Shown in pieces: positions 1 to 10,290 of a DNA stretch of 64,000 nt. Each line of letters starts with the position of its first letter. The first letter of the stretch is position 1. The notes under the pieces are model-generated. The model saw only the letters and a program-made list of their open reading frames with translations. It made no database searches and had not been told where the DNA came from. Made by a program: the position numbers and the translations under genes. Source of the DNA: Lactobacillus kullabergensis (GTDB taxonomy: Bacteria; Bacillota; Bacilli; Lactobacillales; Lactobacillaceae); NCBI RefSeq assembly GCF_000967195.1, contig NZ_KQ033870.1:1-64000 (forward strand). Direction: 5' to 3'.

Positions 1-1368
1 TTGTTTGACATTAATAAATTTTGGCATCATTTTAATAGCGAGATGCGTGAACATTTTAATGAAGTTGCTTATAACGCATGGTTTAAAAATACAAGACCAA
101 TTTCCTATAATAAGGAAACTCATGAACTAAAAATTGCCGTGCAAAATCCCGTAACCAAGGGGTATTGGGAAAAAAATTTGGCCTCACAACTGATTCAATC
201 TGCCTACGGCTATGCCAATATTGAAGTCATGCCGGTTTTTCAAATTGAAGGTGACAACAGTACTGAGCGCCTTGTAACACCTAAGCCAAAAACAGACTCA
301 ATGTCAGAAAGTGCACGACCTCAAATGGAAAATGCATTTGTCCGTAATCTTAAGCTTAACGAAAAGTACACGTTCGACAATTTTGTTCAGGGTGAAGGCA
401 ATAAATTGGCTGCAGGTGCAGCCTTGGCAGTTGCTGACAGTCCGGGCAGTTTTTACAACCCTCTTTTTATTTTTGGTGGCGTAGGGCTTGGAAAGACGCA
501 CTTGATGCAAGCTATCGGACATCAAATGCTGGCAGAGCGTCCCAATGCCAAAGTCGTTTATATTCAAAGCGAAACTTTTGTTAATGATTTTATAAACTCA
601 ATCAAAAACAAAACTCAAGATCAATTTCGTGCAAAATATCGCACTTGCGATTTGTTGCTTGTAGATGATATTCAGTTTTTCGCTAAAAAAGAGGGTATTC
701 AAGAAGAATTTTTCCATACTTTTGAGACTCTCTACAATGATCAAAAGCAAATAGTCATGACGAGTGATCGCCTTCCTACTGAAATTCCTGACCTATCAGA
801 AAGACTGGTATCTCGTTTTACCTGGGGTTTGCAAGTCGAAATTACCCCACCTGATTTGGAAACGCGCATCGCGATTTTACGTAAAAAAGCAGAGGCTGAG
901 AATCTAATAATAGATGATAATACACTCGACTATATAGCTTCCCAAGTTGATACTAATATTCGTGAACTTGAAGGGGCTCTGGTAAAAGTTCAGGCACATG
1001 CCACAATTGAACATGAAGATATCAATGTTAATTTGGCTAGAGAAGCCTTGGCAGATCTCAAACTAGTTCAAAAGAATCAGGGACTGCAAATTTCTAAAAT
1101 TCAAGAAGTTGTTGCTAACTATTTCCAGACTTCAACCTATGAATTGAAAGGAAAAAAGCGCGTTAGACAGATCGTTGTTCCCAGACAAATTGCAATGTAT
1201 TTATCACGCGAATTGACAGATTCCAGTCTTCCCAAAATCGGACAGGAATTCGGTGGCAAAGATCATACAACAGTGATGCATGCTTACGAAAAAATCAGTC
1301 GGGAAATTAAAACAAATGCTGATATCAAAACTGCAGTATTTGATTTAAAACAAATGCTTGATCACTAA
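1..1368 (+). CDS. dnaA: Chromosomal replication initiator DnaA
   Basis: DnaA binds DnaA boxes at oriC, melts the origin with ATP and recruits the replicative helicase. The 455-residue protein has the usual length and four-domain plan: N-terminal helicase-loading domain, a variable linker around residues 80-110, an AAA+ core with Walker A GGVGLGKTH and Walker B LLLVDDIQF, and a C-terminal DNA-binding domain with the DnaA signature GKDHTTVMHAYEKI. The start codon is TTG at base 1. Any upstream promoter or DnaA-box cluster lies before the window. dnaN follows after an origin-like spacer. Identification is secure. Confidence 0.98.
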   Translation: MFDINKFWHHFNSEMREHFNEVAYNAWFKNTRPISYNKETHELKIAVQNPVTKGYWEKNLASQLIQSAYGYANIEVMPVFQIEGDNSTERLVTPKPKTDSMSESARPQMENAFVRNLKLNEKYTFDNFVQGEGNKLAAGAALAVADSPGSFYNPLFIFGGVGLGKTHLMQAIGHQMLAERPNAKVVYIQSETFVNDFINSIKNKTQDQFRAKYRTCDLLLVDDIQFFAKKEGIQEEFFHTFETLYNDQKQIVMTSDRLPTEIPDLSERLVSRFTWGLQVEITPPDLETRIAILRKKAEAENLIIDDNTLDYIASQVDTNIRELEGALVKVQAHATIEHEDINVNLAREALADLKLVQKNQGLQISKIQEVVANYFQTSTYELKGKKRVRQIVVPRQIAMYLSRELTDSSLPKIGQEFGGKDHTTVMHAYEKISREIKTNADIKTAVFDLKQMLDH

Positions 1369-1540
1369 AAGTTATTAATTGTGGATAAGTAACGAACTTG
1401 TTCACATCTTCTTAACCGTAATAATTACGTTATTTTAAGAACTGTGTAACTTTTCAACAGAAATCACAGGACCTACTAATACTACTAATTAAATATATAA
1501 TTAATATAAAGGAAACAGACAAAATAACAGGAGGCACCAA
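1369..1540. other. dnaA-dnaN spacer, likely oriC unwinding region
   Basis: A perfect DnaA box on the minus strand (TTATCCACA) lies at 1380-1388 and a weaker one (TTGTTCACA) at 1398-1406. Further on, 1473-1490 reads as CTA/ATA triplets in series, which on the other strand is a run of 3'-GAT-like trinucleotides resembling the DnaA-trio of the Bacillus basal unwinding system. An almost pure A/T stretch (1486-1510) follows. The order box, spacer, trio, AT-rich tract matches known Firmicutes origins. A 13-base palindrome (1417-1429) sits between. The dnaN ribosome-binding site GGAGG precedes 1541. The origin function is inferred. Confidence 0.75.
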
Positions 1541-2671
1541 ATGAAATTTACAGTAAACAGAAATCTTTTCTTAGACAATTTAAACAACGTAATGCACGCA
1601 ATTTCTTCAAGAGCAACTATTCCTATTCTTAGTGGAATTAAAATTAATCTGACTGAAGATGAATTACTTCTAACAGGCAGTGACACTGATATTTCAATTG
1701 AGATTAAAATACCGGTAAGTGAAGACTTAACAGTTGCATCAACCGGTTCAATCGTTTTACCAGCTCGTTTTTTCAGTGAAATTATCAGACGATTGCCAGG
1801 AAAGGAATTTTCATTAGAAGTTAAAGAAAGTTTTCAAACACAAATTATTTCTGAAAACAGTGAATTTACTATCAATGGTTTAGATGCCAATAACTATCCA
1901 AGATTACCGGAAATTCCAGACGAGTCCTCTTTTGTTATTTCGGGGAAAACTTTTCGTGAAATAATCAACGAAACCCAATTTGCAGTTGCGACACAGGAAA
2001 GCCGTTTAGTGTTAACCGGAGTACACTTTACTTTTAGTCCAGACAAAATCCATGCTGTAGCGACAGACTCACACAGATTATCTAGTCGAGTATTGACTTT
2101 AGAAAATGGACCGCAAGCTAAAACGGATCTGATTATACCTGGAAAAAGTTTACTTGAATTAGCACGAATTATTGGTGAAACCGATCCGGAAATTAAAGTT
2201 TGTCCTGGTGAAAATCAAGTACTTTTTGAGATTGGCAATATTCTGTTTTATTCACGCTTACTTGAAGGTAGTTATCCTGATACTGAGCGCTTAATTCCGA
2301 CTGACAGTACAACAACTGTAGAATTTGATTTAATGGAACTTTCGAGTGCATTAGACCGGGCAAGTCTGTTGACACATGCGGGACGCAATAATGTGGTCGA
2401 TTTAACGCTAGATACCGAAAAACAAAGTGCAAAATTGTCCGGTGAGTCAGCAGAAATTGGTAATGTGGAAGAAGACGTTAGTTTTAAGAAACTAGATGGT
2501 AACAATCTAAAGATTTCGTTCAACCCGGATTACCTGCGAGACGCACTAAAAGCTTCAGTAACAGATTCTGTCATTATGGATTTCACGCAACCACTGCGTC
2601 CATTTACTGTCAATCCAGATAAAACTGATATTGATTTTGTTCAATTAATTACACCAGTTAGAACATTTTAA
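1541..2671 (+). CDS. dnaN: DNA polymerase III beta sliding clamp
   Basis: Forms the dimeric ring that tethers DNA polymerase III to DNA and serves as a docking platform for repair and replication proteins. The 376-residue length and the start MKFTVNRNLF with the early ISSRATIPILSGI segment are typical; the C terminus ends in LITPVRTF, a normal clamp tail. The ATG at 1541 has a strong GGAGG site. The gene lies between the origin spacer and a terminator at 2695, so it can be transcribed with dnaA while the following genes have their own promoter. Confidence 0.97.
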   Translation: MKFTVNRNLFLDNLNNVMHAISSRATIPILSGIKINLTEDELLLTGSDTDISIEIKIPVSEDLTVASTGSIVLPARFFSEIIRRLPGKEFSLEVKESFQTQIISENSEFTINGLDANNYPRLPEIPDESSFVISGKTFREIINETQFAVATQESRLVLTGVHFTFSPDKIHAVATDSHRLSSRVLTLENGPQAKTDLIIPGKSLLELARIIGETDPEIKVCPGENQVLFEIGNILFYSRLLEGSYPDTERLIPTDSTTTVEFDLMELSSALDRASLLTHAGRNNVVDLTLDTEKQSAKLSGESAEIGNVEEDVSFKKLDGNNLKISFNPDYLRDALKASVTDSVIMDFTQPLRPFTVNPDKTDIDFVQLITPVRTF

Positions 2672-2694
2672 TCATTGTCAAAACTACGAAAGAT

Positions 2695-2722
2695 AAAAAG
2701 TCATCATTTGATGACTTTTTTT
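2695..2722 (+). terminator. Rho-independent terminator after dnaN
   Basis: AAAAAGTCATC, a four-base loop and GATGACTTTTTTT form a short stem followed by a T run directly after dnaN. Confidence 0.85.
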
Positions 2723-2844
2723 GTAGTCAAATTTTTGTAATCAACCGAAAAAGCTTGCTGGTTTATTTTTAATGTCGATCACTATGAATTGTTTATTTTG
2801 GAAAAATCCGTTTATATGGCTTTATATGGGCTTTTAGTTGTTTT

Positions 2845-2872
2845 TTGTTTGTGAAACGAATATACTTATTAT
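2845..2872 (+). promoter_or_regulatory. Promoter for yaaA-recF-gyrB-gyrA
   Basis: A -35 TTGTTT (2845-2850) and a -10 TATTAT (2867-2872), 16 bases apart, precede yaaA by a short leader. It follows the dnaN terminator, which supports a separate transcription unit. Confidence 0.55.
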
Positions 2873-2898
2873 AGGTATTTAAAGTGGCGAAGGTGGTT

Positions 2899-3108
2899 AT
2901 GATCAAAGAAATAAAGTTAACGAGTGAATATATTACTCTGGGTCAATTTTTAAAAAAAGAAAGTATCATTTCTTCTGGTGGTCAGGCTAAGTGGTATTTG
3001 CAGGATAATCCTGTTTTATTAAACGGAATAAAGGAAAATCGACGGGGTAAGAAGTTACGTCCTGGCGATAAGCTTGAAGTTAATCAAAAAACTTACGAAT
3101 TGCGGTAG
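2899..3108 (+). CDS. yaaA: S4-domain RNA-binding protein YaaA
   Basis: Small S4-domain protein (about 69 residues) found next to recF across Firmicutes and thought to act in ribosome maturation. The sequence has the family pattern: an N-terminal strand ([14 protein letters not shown]), a GGQAKWYL segment and the S4-type core with [20 protein letters not shown] place the start at ATG 2899, which has AAGGTGG at a good distance; an in-frame GTG at 2884 would add five residues (MAKVV) and is less likely. recF starts five bases after the stop, so the two are probably translationally coupled. Confidence 0.85.
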   Translation: MIKEIKLTSEYITLGQFLKKESIISSGGQAKWYLQDNPVLLNGIKENRRGKKLRPGDKLEVNQKTYELR

Positions 3109-3113
3109 CTTTA

Positions 3114-4253
3114 ATGTATCTCAAGCATTTTATTGCCCAAAATTACCGCAATTTACAACAATTTGAGGTTGATTTTGATCCTAATGTCAATATTTTTATA
3201 GGACAAAATGCTCAAGGCAAAACTAATCTGCTTGAAGCAATTTATTTTTTGGCTTTAACACGGTCTCACCGGACAAGTAATGACAAAGAACTAATTGCTT
3301 TTGGTAAAGATTATGCCAATGTTTCCGGGCACATTTATAAAAGTCAAGTTGATTTGTCCTTACGGGTTCTAATTACTACCAAGGGCAAAAAAGTTTGGGT
3401 AAATCGAGTCGAACAAGCGAAATTATCCAAGTATGTGGGACAATTGAACGCTATTTTATTTTCTCCGGAAGATTTAGACCTGATTAAGGGTGCTCCTAAT
3501 TTAAGACGACGCTTTATGGATCAAGAGTTTGGTCAAATTAGTGCAGAATATCTCTATTTTGCGGGCAAGTATAAGCAGGTTTTGCAGCAAAAAAACAATT
3601 ATTTAAAGCAGTTAGCCAAAGGCGAAGCCCGTGACACTATGTTTTTAGAAGTCTTATCAGATCAGCTGGCAGGTGTGGCTGCAGAAGTAATTGTTCGCCG
3701 TTTTCAATTTTTAAACTACCTAGACCAATATGCTAGAGACGCATACGCGCATATTAGTACCAGCGCAGAGAAATTGGAGGTAACTTATCGACCATCAGTA
3801 AAGGAAATTTCTGCAAAAGACAGTGTCGAAGAAGTTTACCATAAAGTATTAAATAATTTTCAGAAAAATAAAAAGGTTGAAATTCTCAAAGGTACGACAT
3901 TGAGTGGACCTCACAGGGATGACATTGAATTTGAGCTTGATGGAAAAAATGCACATTTGTATGGTTCCCAAGGACAACAAAGAACTATAGCACTTAGCAT
4001 CAAACTAGCAGAAATACAACTTGTGCACCAGATAACTGACGAGTATCCATTATTACTACTCGATGATGTAATGAGTGAGCTTGATCATAACCGTCAAAGT
4101 GCTCTACTTAACTACATCCACGGCAAAACGCAAACATTTATTACAACAACAGATCTTGAGGGTATTTCCTGGGAAATAATTAAAAAGCCGAAAATATACC
4201 GCATAAAATCTGGACAAATTTATTTAGAAGAGGGGAAATTGCATGGCAGATAA
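3114..4253 (+). CDS. recF: DNA replication and repair protein RecF
   Basis: SMC-like ATPase that helps load RecA on gapped DNA with RecO and RecR. The 379 residues carry Walker [10 protein letters not shown] near residue 30, the ABC-type signature region LSGPHRDD, and Walker [13 protein letters not shown] near the C terminus. The start ATG lies almost on the yaaA stop with only a weak ribosome-binding site, suggesting coupling. The 3' end overlaps gyrB by 11 bases, as in many lactobacilli. Confidence 0.97.
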   Translation: MYLKHFIAQNYRNLQQFEVDFDPNVNIFIGQNAQGKTNLLEAIYFLALTRSHRTSNDKELIAFGKDYANVSGHIYKSQVDLSLRVLITTKGKKVWVNRVEQAKLSKYVGQLNAILFSPEDLDLIKGAPNLRRRFMDQEFGQISAEYLYFAGKYKQVLQQKNNYLKQLAKGEARDTMFLEVLSDQLAGVAAEVIVRRFQFLNYLDQYARDAYAHISTSAEKLEVTYRPSVKEISAKDSVEEVYHKVLNNFQKNKKVEILKGTTLSGPHRDDIEFELDGKNAHLYGSQGQQRTIALSIKLAEIQLVHQITDEYPLLLLDDVMSELDHNRQSALLNYIHGKTQTFITTTDLEGISWEIIKKPKIYRIKSGQIYLEEGKLHGR

Positions 4254-6207
4254 TAACAAAGAAAATCTTAATCAAATTAAGCAATACGAAAAAGAAGCCG
4301 ATAAATATAATGCCAGTCAGATTCAAGTCTTAGGCGGACTTGAAGCAGTTCGTAAACGTCCAGGAATGTATATTGGCTCAACCAGTTCTCAGGGATTACA
4401 CCATTTAGTGTGGGAAATAATTGATAATGGTATCGATGAAAGTCTAGCCGGTTTTGCCAGTAAGATTGAAGTTACTATTAATGAAGATGGCAGTGTCACT
4501 GTTCAGGATGATGGACGTGGTATTCCGGTAGATATTGAAAAGAAAACTGGGCGGCCAGCTCTTGAAACTGTTTTTACTGTCTTGCATGCAGGCGGTAAAT
4601 TTGGTGGTGGCGGCTACAAAGTATCTGGCGGTTTGCACGGGGTTGGTGCTTCTGTTGTCAATGCATTGTCAACTAAACTTGACGTTACAACTATGCGTGA
4701 CGGGAAAAAGTATTTTATTGACTTCAGTCGTGGTCGCGTAGTTGATGAAATGAAAATGATTGGAAGCGTGCCCTTATCTGAACATGGTACTATAGTACAC
4801 TTTTTCCCAGATCCAGATATTTTTACTGAAACCACTTCTTTTGATGATAAAATTCTCAAAAATCGCATTCGTGAATTGGCTTTTTTAAACAAAGGGTTGA
4901 AGTTAACCTTTACTGACAAAAGAAAAGATAGCGCAGAAACCGATGTTTACCACTATGAAGGTGGTATTCAGGAATATGTGTCATTCTTAAACCGTGATAC
5001 AGAAGTGCTATTCGATGAGCCAATCTATGTCGAAGGTAACGACAACGATATTAACGTTGAAGTATCTTTGCAATATACAAAAGGCTATAAAACAACGTTA
5101 ATGACCTTTGCCAACAACATCCATACTTATGAAGGTGGAATGCATGAGGCTGGGTTTAAGACAGCTTTAACTAGGGTAGTTAATGATTATGCTCATAAGA
5201 CTAAGCTATTAAAGGATAGTGATGATAATCTTTCCGGAGAGGATATTCGTGAAGGAATGACCGCTGTAGTTTCTGTTAAACACCCTAACCCCCAATTTGA
5301 AGGTCAGACCAAGACTAAATTAGGAAATTCAGACGCTCGAACAGCTGTTGATCACGCGTTTTCGGAAACCTTCAACCGTTTCTTAATGGAAAATCCGCAG
5401 GTTGGTCGCAAAATTGTTGAAAAGGCCCAGTTAGCTGAACGTGCTCGGACAGCTGCTAAACGCGCTCGTGAGGTTACACGTAAAAAATCAGGACTGGAAA
5501 TTGCCAATCTGCCTGGTAAGTTAGCTGACAACACAAGTAATGACCCCAGCATTTCTGAATTATTCATAGTTGAGGGTAATTCTGCTGGTGGTTCAGCTAA
5601 ACAAGGACGTTCAAGATTAACTCAGGCAATTTTGCCAATTAGAGGTAAAATTCTGAACGTTGAAAAAGCTTCAATGGATCGTATTTTGGCTAACCAAGAA
5701 ATTCGGTCACTTTTTACAGCTTTAGGTACCGGTTTTGGTGCAGACTTTGATGTTTCTAAGGCTCGTTATCATAAGTTAATCATTATGACAGATGCCGACG
5801 TCGATGGGGCCCATATTCGGACCTTGCTCTTGACCCTCTTTTACAACTATATGCGTCCGATGATTGAAAAGGGCTATGTTTATATTGCACGTCCGCCTCT
5901 ATACCAAGTGCGTCAAGGCAAAGTTGTCAGATATTTAGATACCGACGAAGAATTGCATGATTATCTGGGTAGTTTACAACCGAGTCCTAAGCCACTGGTA
6001 CAGCGTTATAAGGGACTAGGTGAAATGGATCCGGAACAACTGTGGGATACAACCATGAATCCTGAAAATAGAAGACTCGATCGTGTCAGCCCAGAATATG
6101 CTAAAAATGCCGATGAGGTGTTTGAATTGCTAATGGGCAATGAAGTAGGACCGCGGCGCAATTTTATTGAAACTAACGCTAAATACGTTGAAAACTTGGA
6201 TGCATAG
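4243..6207 (+). CDS. gyrB: DNA gyrase subunit B
   Basis: ATPase subunit of gyrase, which introduces negative supercoils. The 654 residues include the GHKL ATPase motifs ([17 protein letters not shown], and the lid [15 protein letters not shown]), the TOPRIM domain with [14 protein letters not shown] and [11 protein letters not shown], and a C-terminal part with [10 protein letters not shown]. Length is normal for Firmicutes. It overlaps recF and is followed nine bases later by gyrA, whose AGGAGG site sits in the gap. Confidence 0.98.
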   Translation: MADNNKENLNQIKQYEKEADKYNASQIQVLGGLEAVRKRPGMYIGSTSSQGLHHLVWEIIDNGIDESLAGFASKIEVTINEDGSVTVQDDGRGIPVDIEKKTGRPALETVFTVLHAGGKFGGGGYKVSGGLHGVGASVVNALSTKLDVTTMRDGKKYFIDFSRGRVVDEMKMIGSVPLSEHGTIVHFFPDPDIFTETTSFDDKILKNRIRELAFLNKGLKLTFTDKRKDSAETDVYHYEGGIQEYVSFLNRDTEVLFDEPIYVEGNDNDINVEVSLQYTKGYKTTLMTFANNIHTYEGGMHEAGFKTALTRVVNDYAHKTKLLKDSDDNLSGEDIREGMTAVVSVKHPNPQFEGQTKTKLGNSDARTAVDHAFSETFNRFLMENPQVGRKIVEKAQLAERARTAAKRAREVTRKKSGLEIANLPGKLADNTSNDPSISELFIVEGNSAGGSAKQGRSRLTQAILPIRGKILNVEKASMDRILANQEIRSLFTALGTGFGADFDVSKARYHKLIIMTDADVDGAHIRTLLLTLFYNYMRPMIEKGYVYIARPPLYQVRQGKVVRYLDTDEELHDYLGSLQPSPKPLVQRYKGLGEMDPEQLWDTTMNPENRRLDRVSPEYAKNADEVFELLMGNEVGPRRNFIETNAKYVENLDA

Positions 6208-6216
6208 GAGGTTTAA

Positions 6217-8703
6217 ATGGATAACGACAATCAAGGTCAGGATCACAGAATAAGAAACGTTGATTTGACCAGCGTAATGAATAGTTCATTCCTGGATTAT
6301 GCCATGTCCGTTATTGTGGCAAGGGCTTTACCCGATGTACGCGATGGCTTGAAGCCGGTTCAACGCCGGATTCTATATGGCATGAGTGAACTAGGAGTTA
6401 CACCAGATAAACCATACAAAAAATCAGCCAGAATCGTTGGGGAAGTTATGGGTAAGTTTCATCCTCACGGTGATTCCTCAATTTATTTAGCGATGGCTCA
6501 TATGGCACAAGATTTCAGCTACCGCTATATGCTTGTCGATGGTCATGGCAACTTTGGTTCAGTTGATGGTGATGAGCCGGCCGCAATGCGTTATACTGAG
6601 GCGCGCATGAGCAAAATTGCAGTTGAAATGCTGCGCGACATCAATAAAAATACTGTTAATTGGCAACGTAATTATGATGATTCTGAAAATGAACCAGTAG
6701 TTCTGCCGGCTAGAATACCAAACTTATTAGTTAACGGTACTAGTGGTATTGCGGTTGGTATGACTACCAACATTCCGCCGCACAATTTATCAGAAGTGAT
6801 TAAGGGACTGCACATGCTAATGAAAAATCCTGATGTCACTACTAAAGAACTAATGAAGGCAATCCCGGGTCCAGATTTTCCTACAGGTGGTACTATCATG
6901 GGTCGCGGCGGCATTTATCGCGCCTATGAAACTGGTCGTGGCAATATCGTTGTTCGTGCTAATACTAATATCGAAACTGAAAAAAGTGGCCGTGAAAGAA
7001 TAGCTGTCACTGAAATACCATACTTGGTCAATAAAGCAGAACTGGTTAAGAAAATTGCTGATTTAGCGCGTGCGAAGACAATTGATGGCATTACCGGTGT
7101 GCGGGATGAATCAGATCAAACGGGGATGAGAATTACTATTGATATTCGCCGTGATGCCAGTGCCAGTGTGGTTTTGAATAACTTGTTTAAGCTGACCCAA
7201 ATGCAGGCTAATTTTGGCATGAATATGGTAGCAATCGTCGATGGTGCACCGCACTTTCTCAGCCTCAAGCAAATGTTGCAATATTACTTGGAACACCAAG
7301 AAGATGTTGTTACTCGCAGAACTAAGTTTGAGTTGGAAAAGGCTGAAGCCCGGGCTCATATTCTTGAAGGTCTGCAGATTGCTCTTGATCATATTGACGA
7401 AATTGTCCATATAATTCGTCAGAGTCAATCAAGTGATATTGCAAAAGCTGCTTTAATCAGTCGTTTTGGTCTTGATGACAAGCAGTCACAAGCTATTTTA
7501 GACATGAGACTGGTACGGTTAACCGGACTGGAACGTGACAAGGTTGAGGCTGAATACAAAGAACTACAAGCCAAGATTGCTGATTATAAAGATATTTTGG
7601 CAAAACCAGAGCGAATTAATGAGATCATTTATAATGAACTGCTGGATATTCAAAAGCGCTTTGGCGATGCTCGCCGGACTAAAATTGGCGCCAGTGAAGT
7701 TGTTTCAATTGAAGATGAAGATTTAATTGAAAAACAAGATGTTTTATTAACTTTAACCCATAGCGGCTACATTAAGCGGATGCCAATTACTGAATTTAAG
7801 ACCCAAAATCGTGGCGGCAAAGGTATTAAAGGCATGGGCGTTAAAGATGGCGACTTCATTGCCAACCTAATTTACTCAAGCACGCATGATACGTTGCTGT
7901 TTTTTACCAACAAGGGCAAAGTTTATTCTAAGAAAGCCTATGAAATTCCAGAATTTGGCCGTACTGCCAAAGGATTGCCAATAGTCAACTTGTTACAACT
8001 GGAAAAGGGCGAGAAGATCCAGACGATTGTCAATATTCCTGAAGATGCCGATGACCAGTATCTGTTTTTTATTACGAAGATGGGAACGGTCAAACGTACA
8101 AATGTCAGTGAATTCGGCAATATTCGCAACAGCGGCCTAATTGCATTGACATTGCGCGATGGCGACGAGTTAAATAATGTTTTGGCTACAGATGGCAAGC
8201 AGGATATTTTAATCGGCACTCACTTAGGTTATGCAGTACGCTTTAATGAAAAAACTGTTAGATCTATGGGTCGAACTGCTGCCGGTGTTCGCGGAATTAA
8301 TTTGCGTGAAAATGATTATGTTGTTGGTTCTGGGGTCGTTAAGAATAGTGATGAAGTCTTGGTCATTTCTGAAAAAGGCTATGGCAAGAGAACAGCGGCT
8401 TCTGAATATCCAACAAAGGGTCGTGGCGGTAAAGGTATTAAAACCGCAAATATTACCGAGAAAAATGGTCCACTTTCAGGAGTGACTGTGATCGATGGCA
8501 GTCAGGATATTATGGTTATCACTGATGATGGCATCATGATTCGCTTCAAGACAAATGACGTCTCTCAAACAGGTCGTAGCACTCTTGGTGTACGCTTGAT
8601 TAAAGTTAATGACAACAATAAAGTTGCAAGTCTTGCAATTGTTCCTGCTGAAGAAGACCAGGAAGTAGCAGCTTCAGAAGAAACTGATGAAGAGCAAGAT
8701 TAA
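6217..8703 (+). CDS. gyrA: DNA gyrase subunit A
   Basis: DNA breakage-reunion subunit of gyrase, 828 residues. The catalytic tyrosine is in [10 protein letters not shown] near residue 127. The C-terminal half carries the repeated beta-pinwheel blades, including a GyrA-box-like [10 protein letters not shown] near residue 530, and ends in an acidic tail. The quinolone-resistance region reads [17 protein letters not shown]: the serine equivalent to E. coli Ser83 is kept (Ser87), but the acidic residue equivalent to Asp87 is Leu91. Start is supported by AGGAGG at a standard distance. Confidence 0.98.
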   Translation: MDNDNQGQDHRIRNVDLTSVMNSSFLDYAMSVIVARALPDVRDGLKPVQRRILYGMSELGVTPDKPYKKSARIVGEVMGKFHPHGDSSIYLAMAHMAQDFSYRYMLVDGHGNFGSVDGDEPAAMRYTEARMSKIAVEMLRDINKNTVNWQRNYDDSENEPVVLPARIPNLLVNGTSGIAVGMTTNIPPHNLSEVIKGLHMLMKNPDVTTKELMKAIPGPDFPTGGTIMGRGGIYRAYETGRGNIVVRANTNIETEKSGRERIAVTEIPYLVNKAELVKKIADLARAKTIDGITGVRDESDQTGMRITIDIRRDASASVVLNNLFKLTQMQANFGMNMVAIVDGAPHFLSLKQMLQYYLEHQEDVVTRRTKFELEKAEARAHILEGLQIALDHIDEIVHIIRQSQSSDIAKAALISRFGLDDKQSQAILDMRLVRLTGLERDKVEAEYKELQAKIADYKDILAKPERINEIIYNELLDIQKRFGDARRTKIGASEVVSIEDEDLIEKQDVLLTLTHSGYIKRMPITEFKTQNRGGKGIKGMGVKDGDFIANLIYSSTHDTLLFFTNKGKVYSKKAYEIPEFGRTAKGLPIVNLLQLEKGEKIQTIVNIPEDADDQYLFFITKMGTVKRTNVSEFGNIRNSGLIALTLRDGDELNNVLATDGKQDILIGTHLGYAVRFNEKTVRSMGRTAAGVRGINLRENDYVVGSGVVKNSDEVLVISEKGYGKRTAASEYPTKGRGGKGIKTANITEKNGPLSGVTVIDGSQDIMVITDDGIMIRFKTNDVSQTGRSTLGVRLIKVNDNNKVASLAIVPAEEDQEVAASEETDEEQD

Positions 8704-8755
8704 TTACTAAATCAAAACTTTTAAAAATTATCAGATTATTTTACGTACTTACTAG

Positions 8756-8775
8756 TAAGAAATAAAAATTTCTTA
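8756..8775 (+). other. Short stem-loop after gyrA
   Basis: TAAGAAAT and ATTTCTTA pair around an AAAA loop. There is no T run after it, so it is at best a weak terminator or an RNA-stabilising hairpin between gyrA and the rpsF promoter. Confidence 0.35.
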
Positions 8776-8795
8776 TTGGATCACGTGAAGATAGT

Positions 8796-8824
8796 TTGGT
8801 AATTTTTTGTTTATGTGCTAGAAT
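8796..8824 (+). promoter_or_regulatory. Promoter of the rpsF-ssb-rpsR operon
   Basis: A -35 TTGGTA (8796-8801) and a -10 TAGAAT (8819-8824) are 17 bases apart, giving a leader of about 75 bases before rpsF. Confidence 0.65.
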
Positions 8825-8829
8825 TAGAG

Positions 8830-8904
8830 ATTGCGAGTAATAAAATTACTCCTTGTTCTTGATTTTTAGCAAGAACCATTTAGTCCAGAAGGAGGTGCAC
8901 TAGT
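8830..8904 (+). promoter_or_regulatory. rpsF 5' leader with two hairpins
   Basis: Two consecutive hairpins can form in the leader: GAGTAA/TTACTC (8835-8851) and GTTCTTG/CAAGAAC (8855-8876), followed by the GGAGGTG ribosome-binding site. In Firmicutes the rpsF leader is known to bind the S6:S18 complex for feedback control. I see structure in the right place but did not confirm the conserved CCG bulge of that motif. Confidence 0.45.
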
Positions 8905-9198
8905 ATGACAACTACTAAGTACGAAATAACTTATATTATCAAGCCTGACATTGATGAAGAATCAAAAAAGGCATTAGTTGAAAACTATGATAAGGTTATT
9001 ACCGATAACGGTGGTACGATGGTTGAGTCAAAAGACTGGGAAAAGCGTCATTTCGCATATGAAATTAATAAATATCGTGAGGGATTATATCACGTTATGA
9101 CTTTCACTGCTGATAACGCTGACGCAGTTAACGAATTTGACCGTTTGTCCAAGATTGATACTGCTGTTTTACGTTCAATGACCGTTAAAGTTGGATAA
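8905..9198 (+). CDS. rpsF: 30S ribosomal protein S6
   Basis: S6 of the small ribosomal subunit, which pairs with S18 on the platform. The 97-residue sequence has the family start ([10 protein letters not shown]), the central [25 protein letters not shown] region compatible with the ferredoxin-like fold, and a C-terminal strand ending in [12 protein letters not shown]. First gene of the rpsF-ssb-rpsR operon, with a strong GGAGG site and a structured leader. Confidence 0.97.
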   Translation: MTTTKYEITYIIKPDIDEESKKALVENYDKVITDNGGTMVESKDWEKRHFAYEINKYREGLYHVMTFTADNADAVNEFDRLSKIDTAVLRSMTVKVG

Positions 9199-9252
9199 TT
9201 AATAACAAAAACTTTATCGTTTTCGTGATTTAGGAAAGGAAGGACCTAAAGT

Positions 9253-9774
9253 ATGATTAATCGAGTTGTACTTGTTGGCCGTTTAACACGTGATCCTGAA
9301 TTGCGTACTACTGGGAGCGGAATCTCGGTTGCTACGTTTACTCTTGCTGTAGATCGTCAATATACAAACGCACAAGGCGAGAGAGGTGCAGATTTTATCA
9401 GTTGTGTCATTTGGCGCAAAGCTGCGGAAAATTTCTGTAATTTTACGTCTAAAGGTTCACTTGTTGGTATTGATGGCCGAATTCAAACCAGAAGTTACGA
9501 TAATAAAGATGGGCAAAGAGTATATGTAACAGAAGTTGTCGTTGACAACTTTGCATTGCTTGAATCACGTAAAGATCGTGAAGCCCGTGGTCAAAATGGT
9601 GGTTATACACCAAATAATAATGGCAATTTTGGTAATCAGAATACTAATAATACCCCTAACATGGGAGCATCTAACCAGAATAACTCCGCTAATAATGGAC
9701 CAGATGATACTCAGGATCCATTTGCAGGTTCAGGTGATACCATTGATATTTCTGATGATGATTTACCATTCTAA
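9253..9774 (+). CDS. ssb: Single-stranded DNA-binding protein
   Basis: Protects single-stranded DNA in replication and repair. The 173 residues comprise an N-terminal OB fold ([20 protein letters not shown] to about residue 105), an Asn/Gly-rich flexible linker (about 115-155), and the acidic protein-interaction tip DISDDDLPF. The position between rpsF and rpsR is the standard arrangement in Bacilli. Confidence 0.97.
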   Translation: MINRVVLVGRLTRDPELRTTGSGISVATFTLAVDRQYTNAQGERGADFISCVIWRKAAENFCNFTSKGSLVGIDGRIQTRSYDNKDGQRVYVTEVVVDNFALLESRKDREARGQNGGYTPNNNGNFGNQNTNNTPNMGASNQNNSANNGPDDTQDPFAGSGDTIDISDDDLPF

Positions 9775-9796
9775 ATTAACAGAAAGGACCTAGGAT

Positions 9797-10039
9797 ATGG
9801 CTCAACAAAGAAGAAGCGGCGGCGCTCATCGTCGTCGTAAGGTTGACTACATTGCTGCCAACCATATTGATTACGTTGACTACAAGGACGTTGATTTGTT
9901 GAAACGTTTTATCTCTGAAAGAGGTAAAATCTTACCACGTCGTGTCACTGGCACCAGCGCTAAGAATCAACGTAAGGTAGCTAAGGCAATTGAAAGAGCT
10001 CGCATTATGGGCTTGTTGCCATTTGTTACTGAAGACTAG
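9797..10039 (+). CDS. rpsR: 30S ribosomal protein S18
   Basis: Ribosomal protein S18, 80 residues, basic N terminus ([13 protein letters not shown]) and the family core [25 protein letters not shown]. Last gene of the operon; a clear terminator follows at 10093. The AGAAAGGACC ribosome-binding site is at the expected distance. Confidence 0.97.
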   Translation: MAQQRRSGGAHRRRKVDYIAANHIDYVDYKDVDLLKRFISERGKILPRRVTGTSAKNQRKVAKAIERARIMGLLPFVTED

Positions 10040-10092
10040 TAACTAAATAAAAAATAGCTTTGCACTAATATTGGTTGTAAAGTGAAAAAGAT

Positions 10093-10127
10093 AAAAGCAT
10101 CAAGCTGATAATGGCTTGGTGCTTTTT
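10093..10127 (+). terminator. Terminator of the rpsF operon
   Basis: AAAAGCATCAAGC and GCTTGGTGCTTTTT pair around an eight-base loop, with a T run at the end. Confidence 0.85.
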
Positions 10128-10240
10128 GCTTCGTAAGATTTAAAATGAAATATCATAGCAACAGTATAAAGAGTGTAATTTTTGCAGGTAAGAGGATAGT
10201 TAAAACCTGAATATTGCCTAGTTTCTTATCCAGAGAATAC

Positions 10241-10271
10241 AATGTATAATAATAATGATGTATTATACATT
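10241..10271 (+). promoter_or_regulatory. Inverted repeat in the gdpP promoter/leader
   Basis: AATGTATAAT (10241-10250) and ATTATACATT (10262-10271) are exact inverse copies 11 bases apart. The left arm contains a consensus -10 (TATAAT, 10245-10250), so the repeat could be an operator or a 5'-UTR hairpin just before the AGGAAGGACC ribosome-binding site of gdpP. No good -35 is visible at 16-18 bases. Confidence 0.45.
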
Positions 10272-10290
10272 ATTTTAGGAAGGACCTTAC

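Noticed and set aside
4444-4919. Frames antisense to gyrB and overlapping short frames in other core genes
   Set aside because: They lie over strongly supported genes and have no signals of their own.
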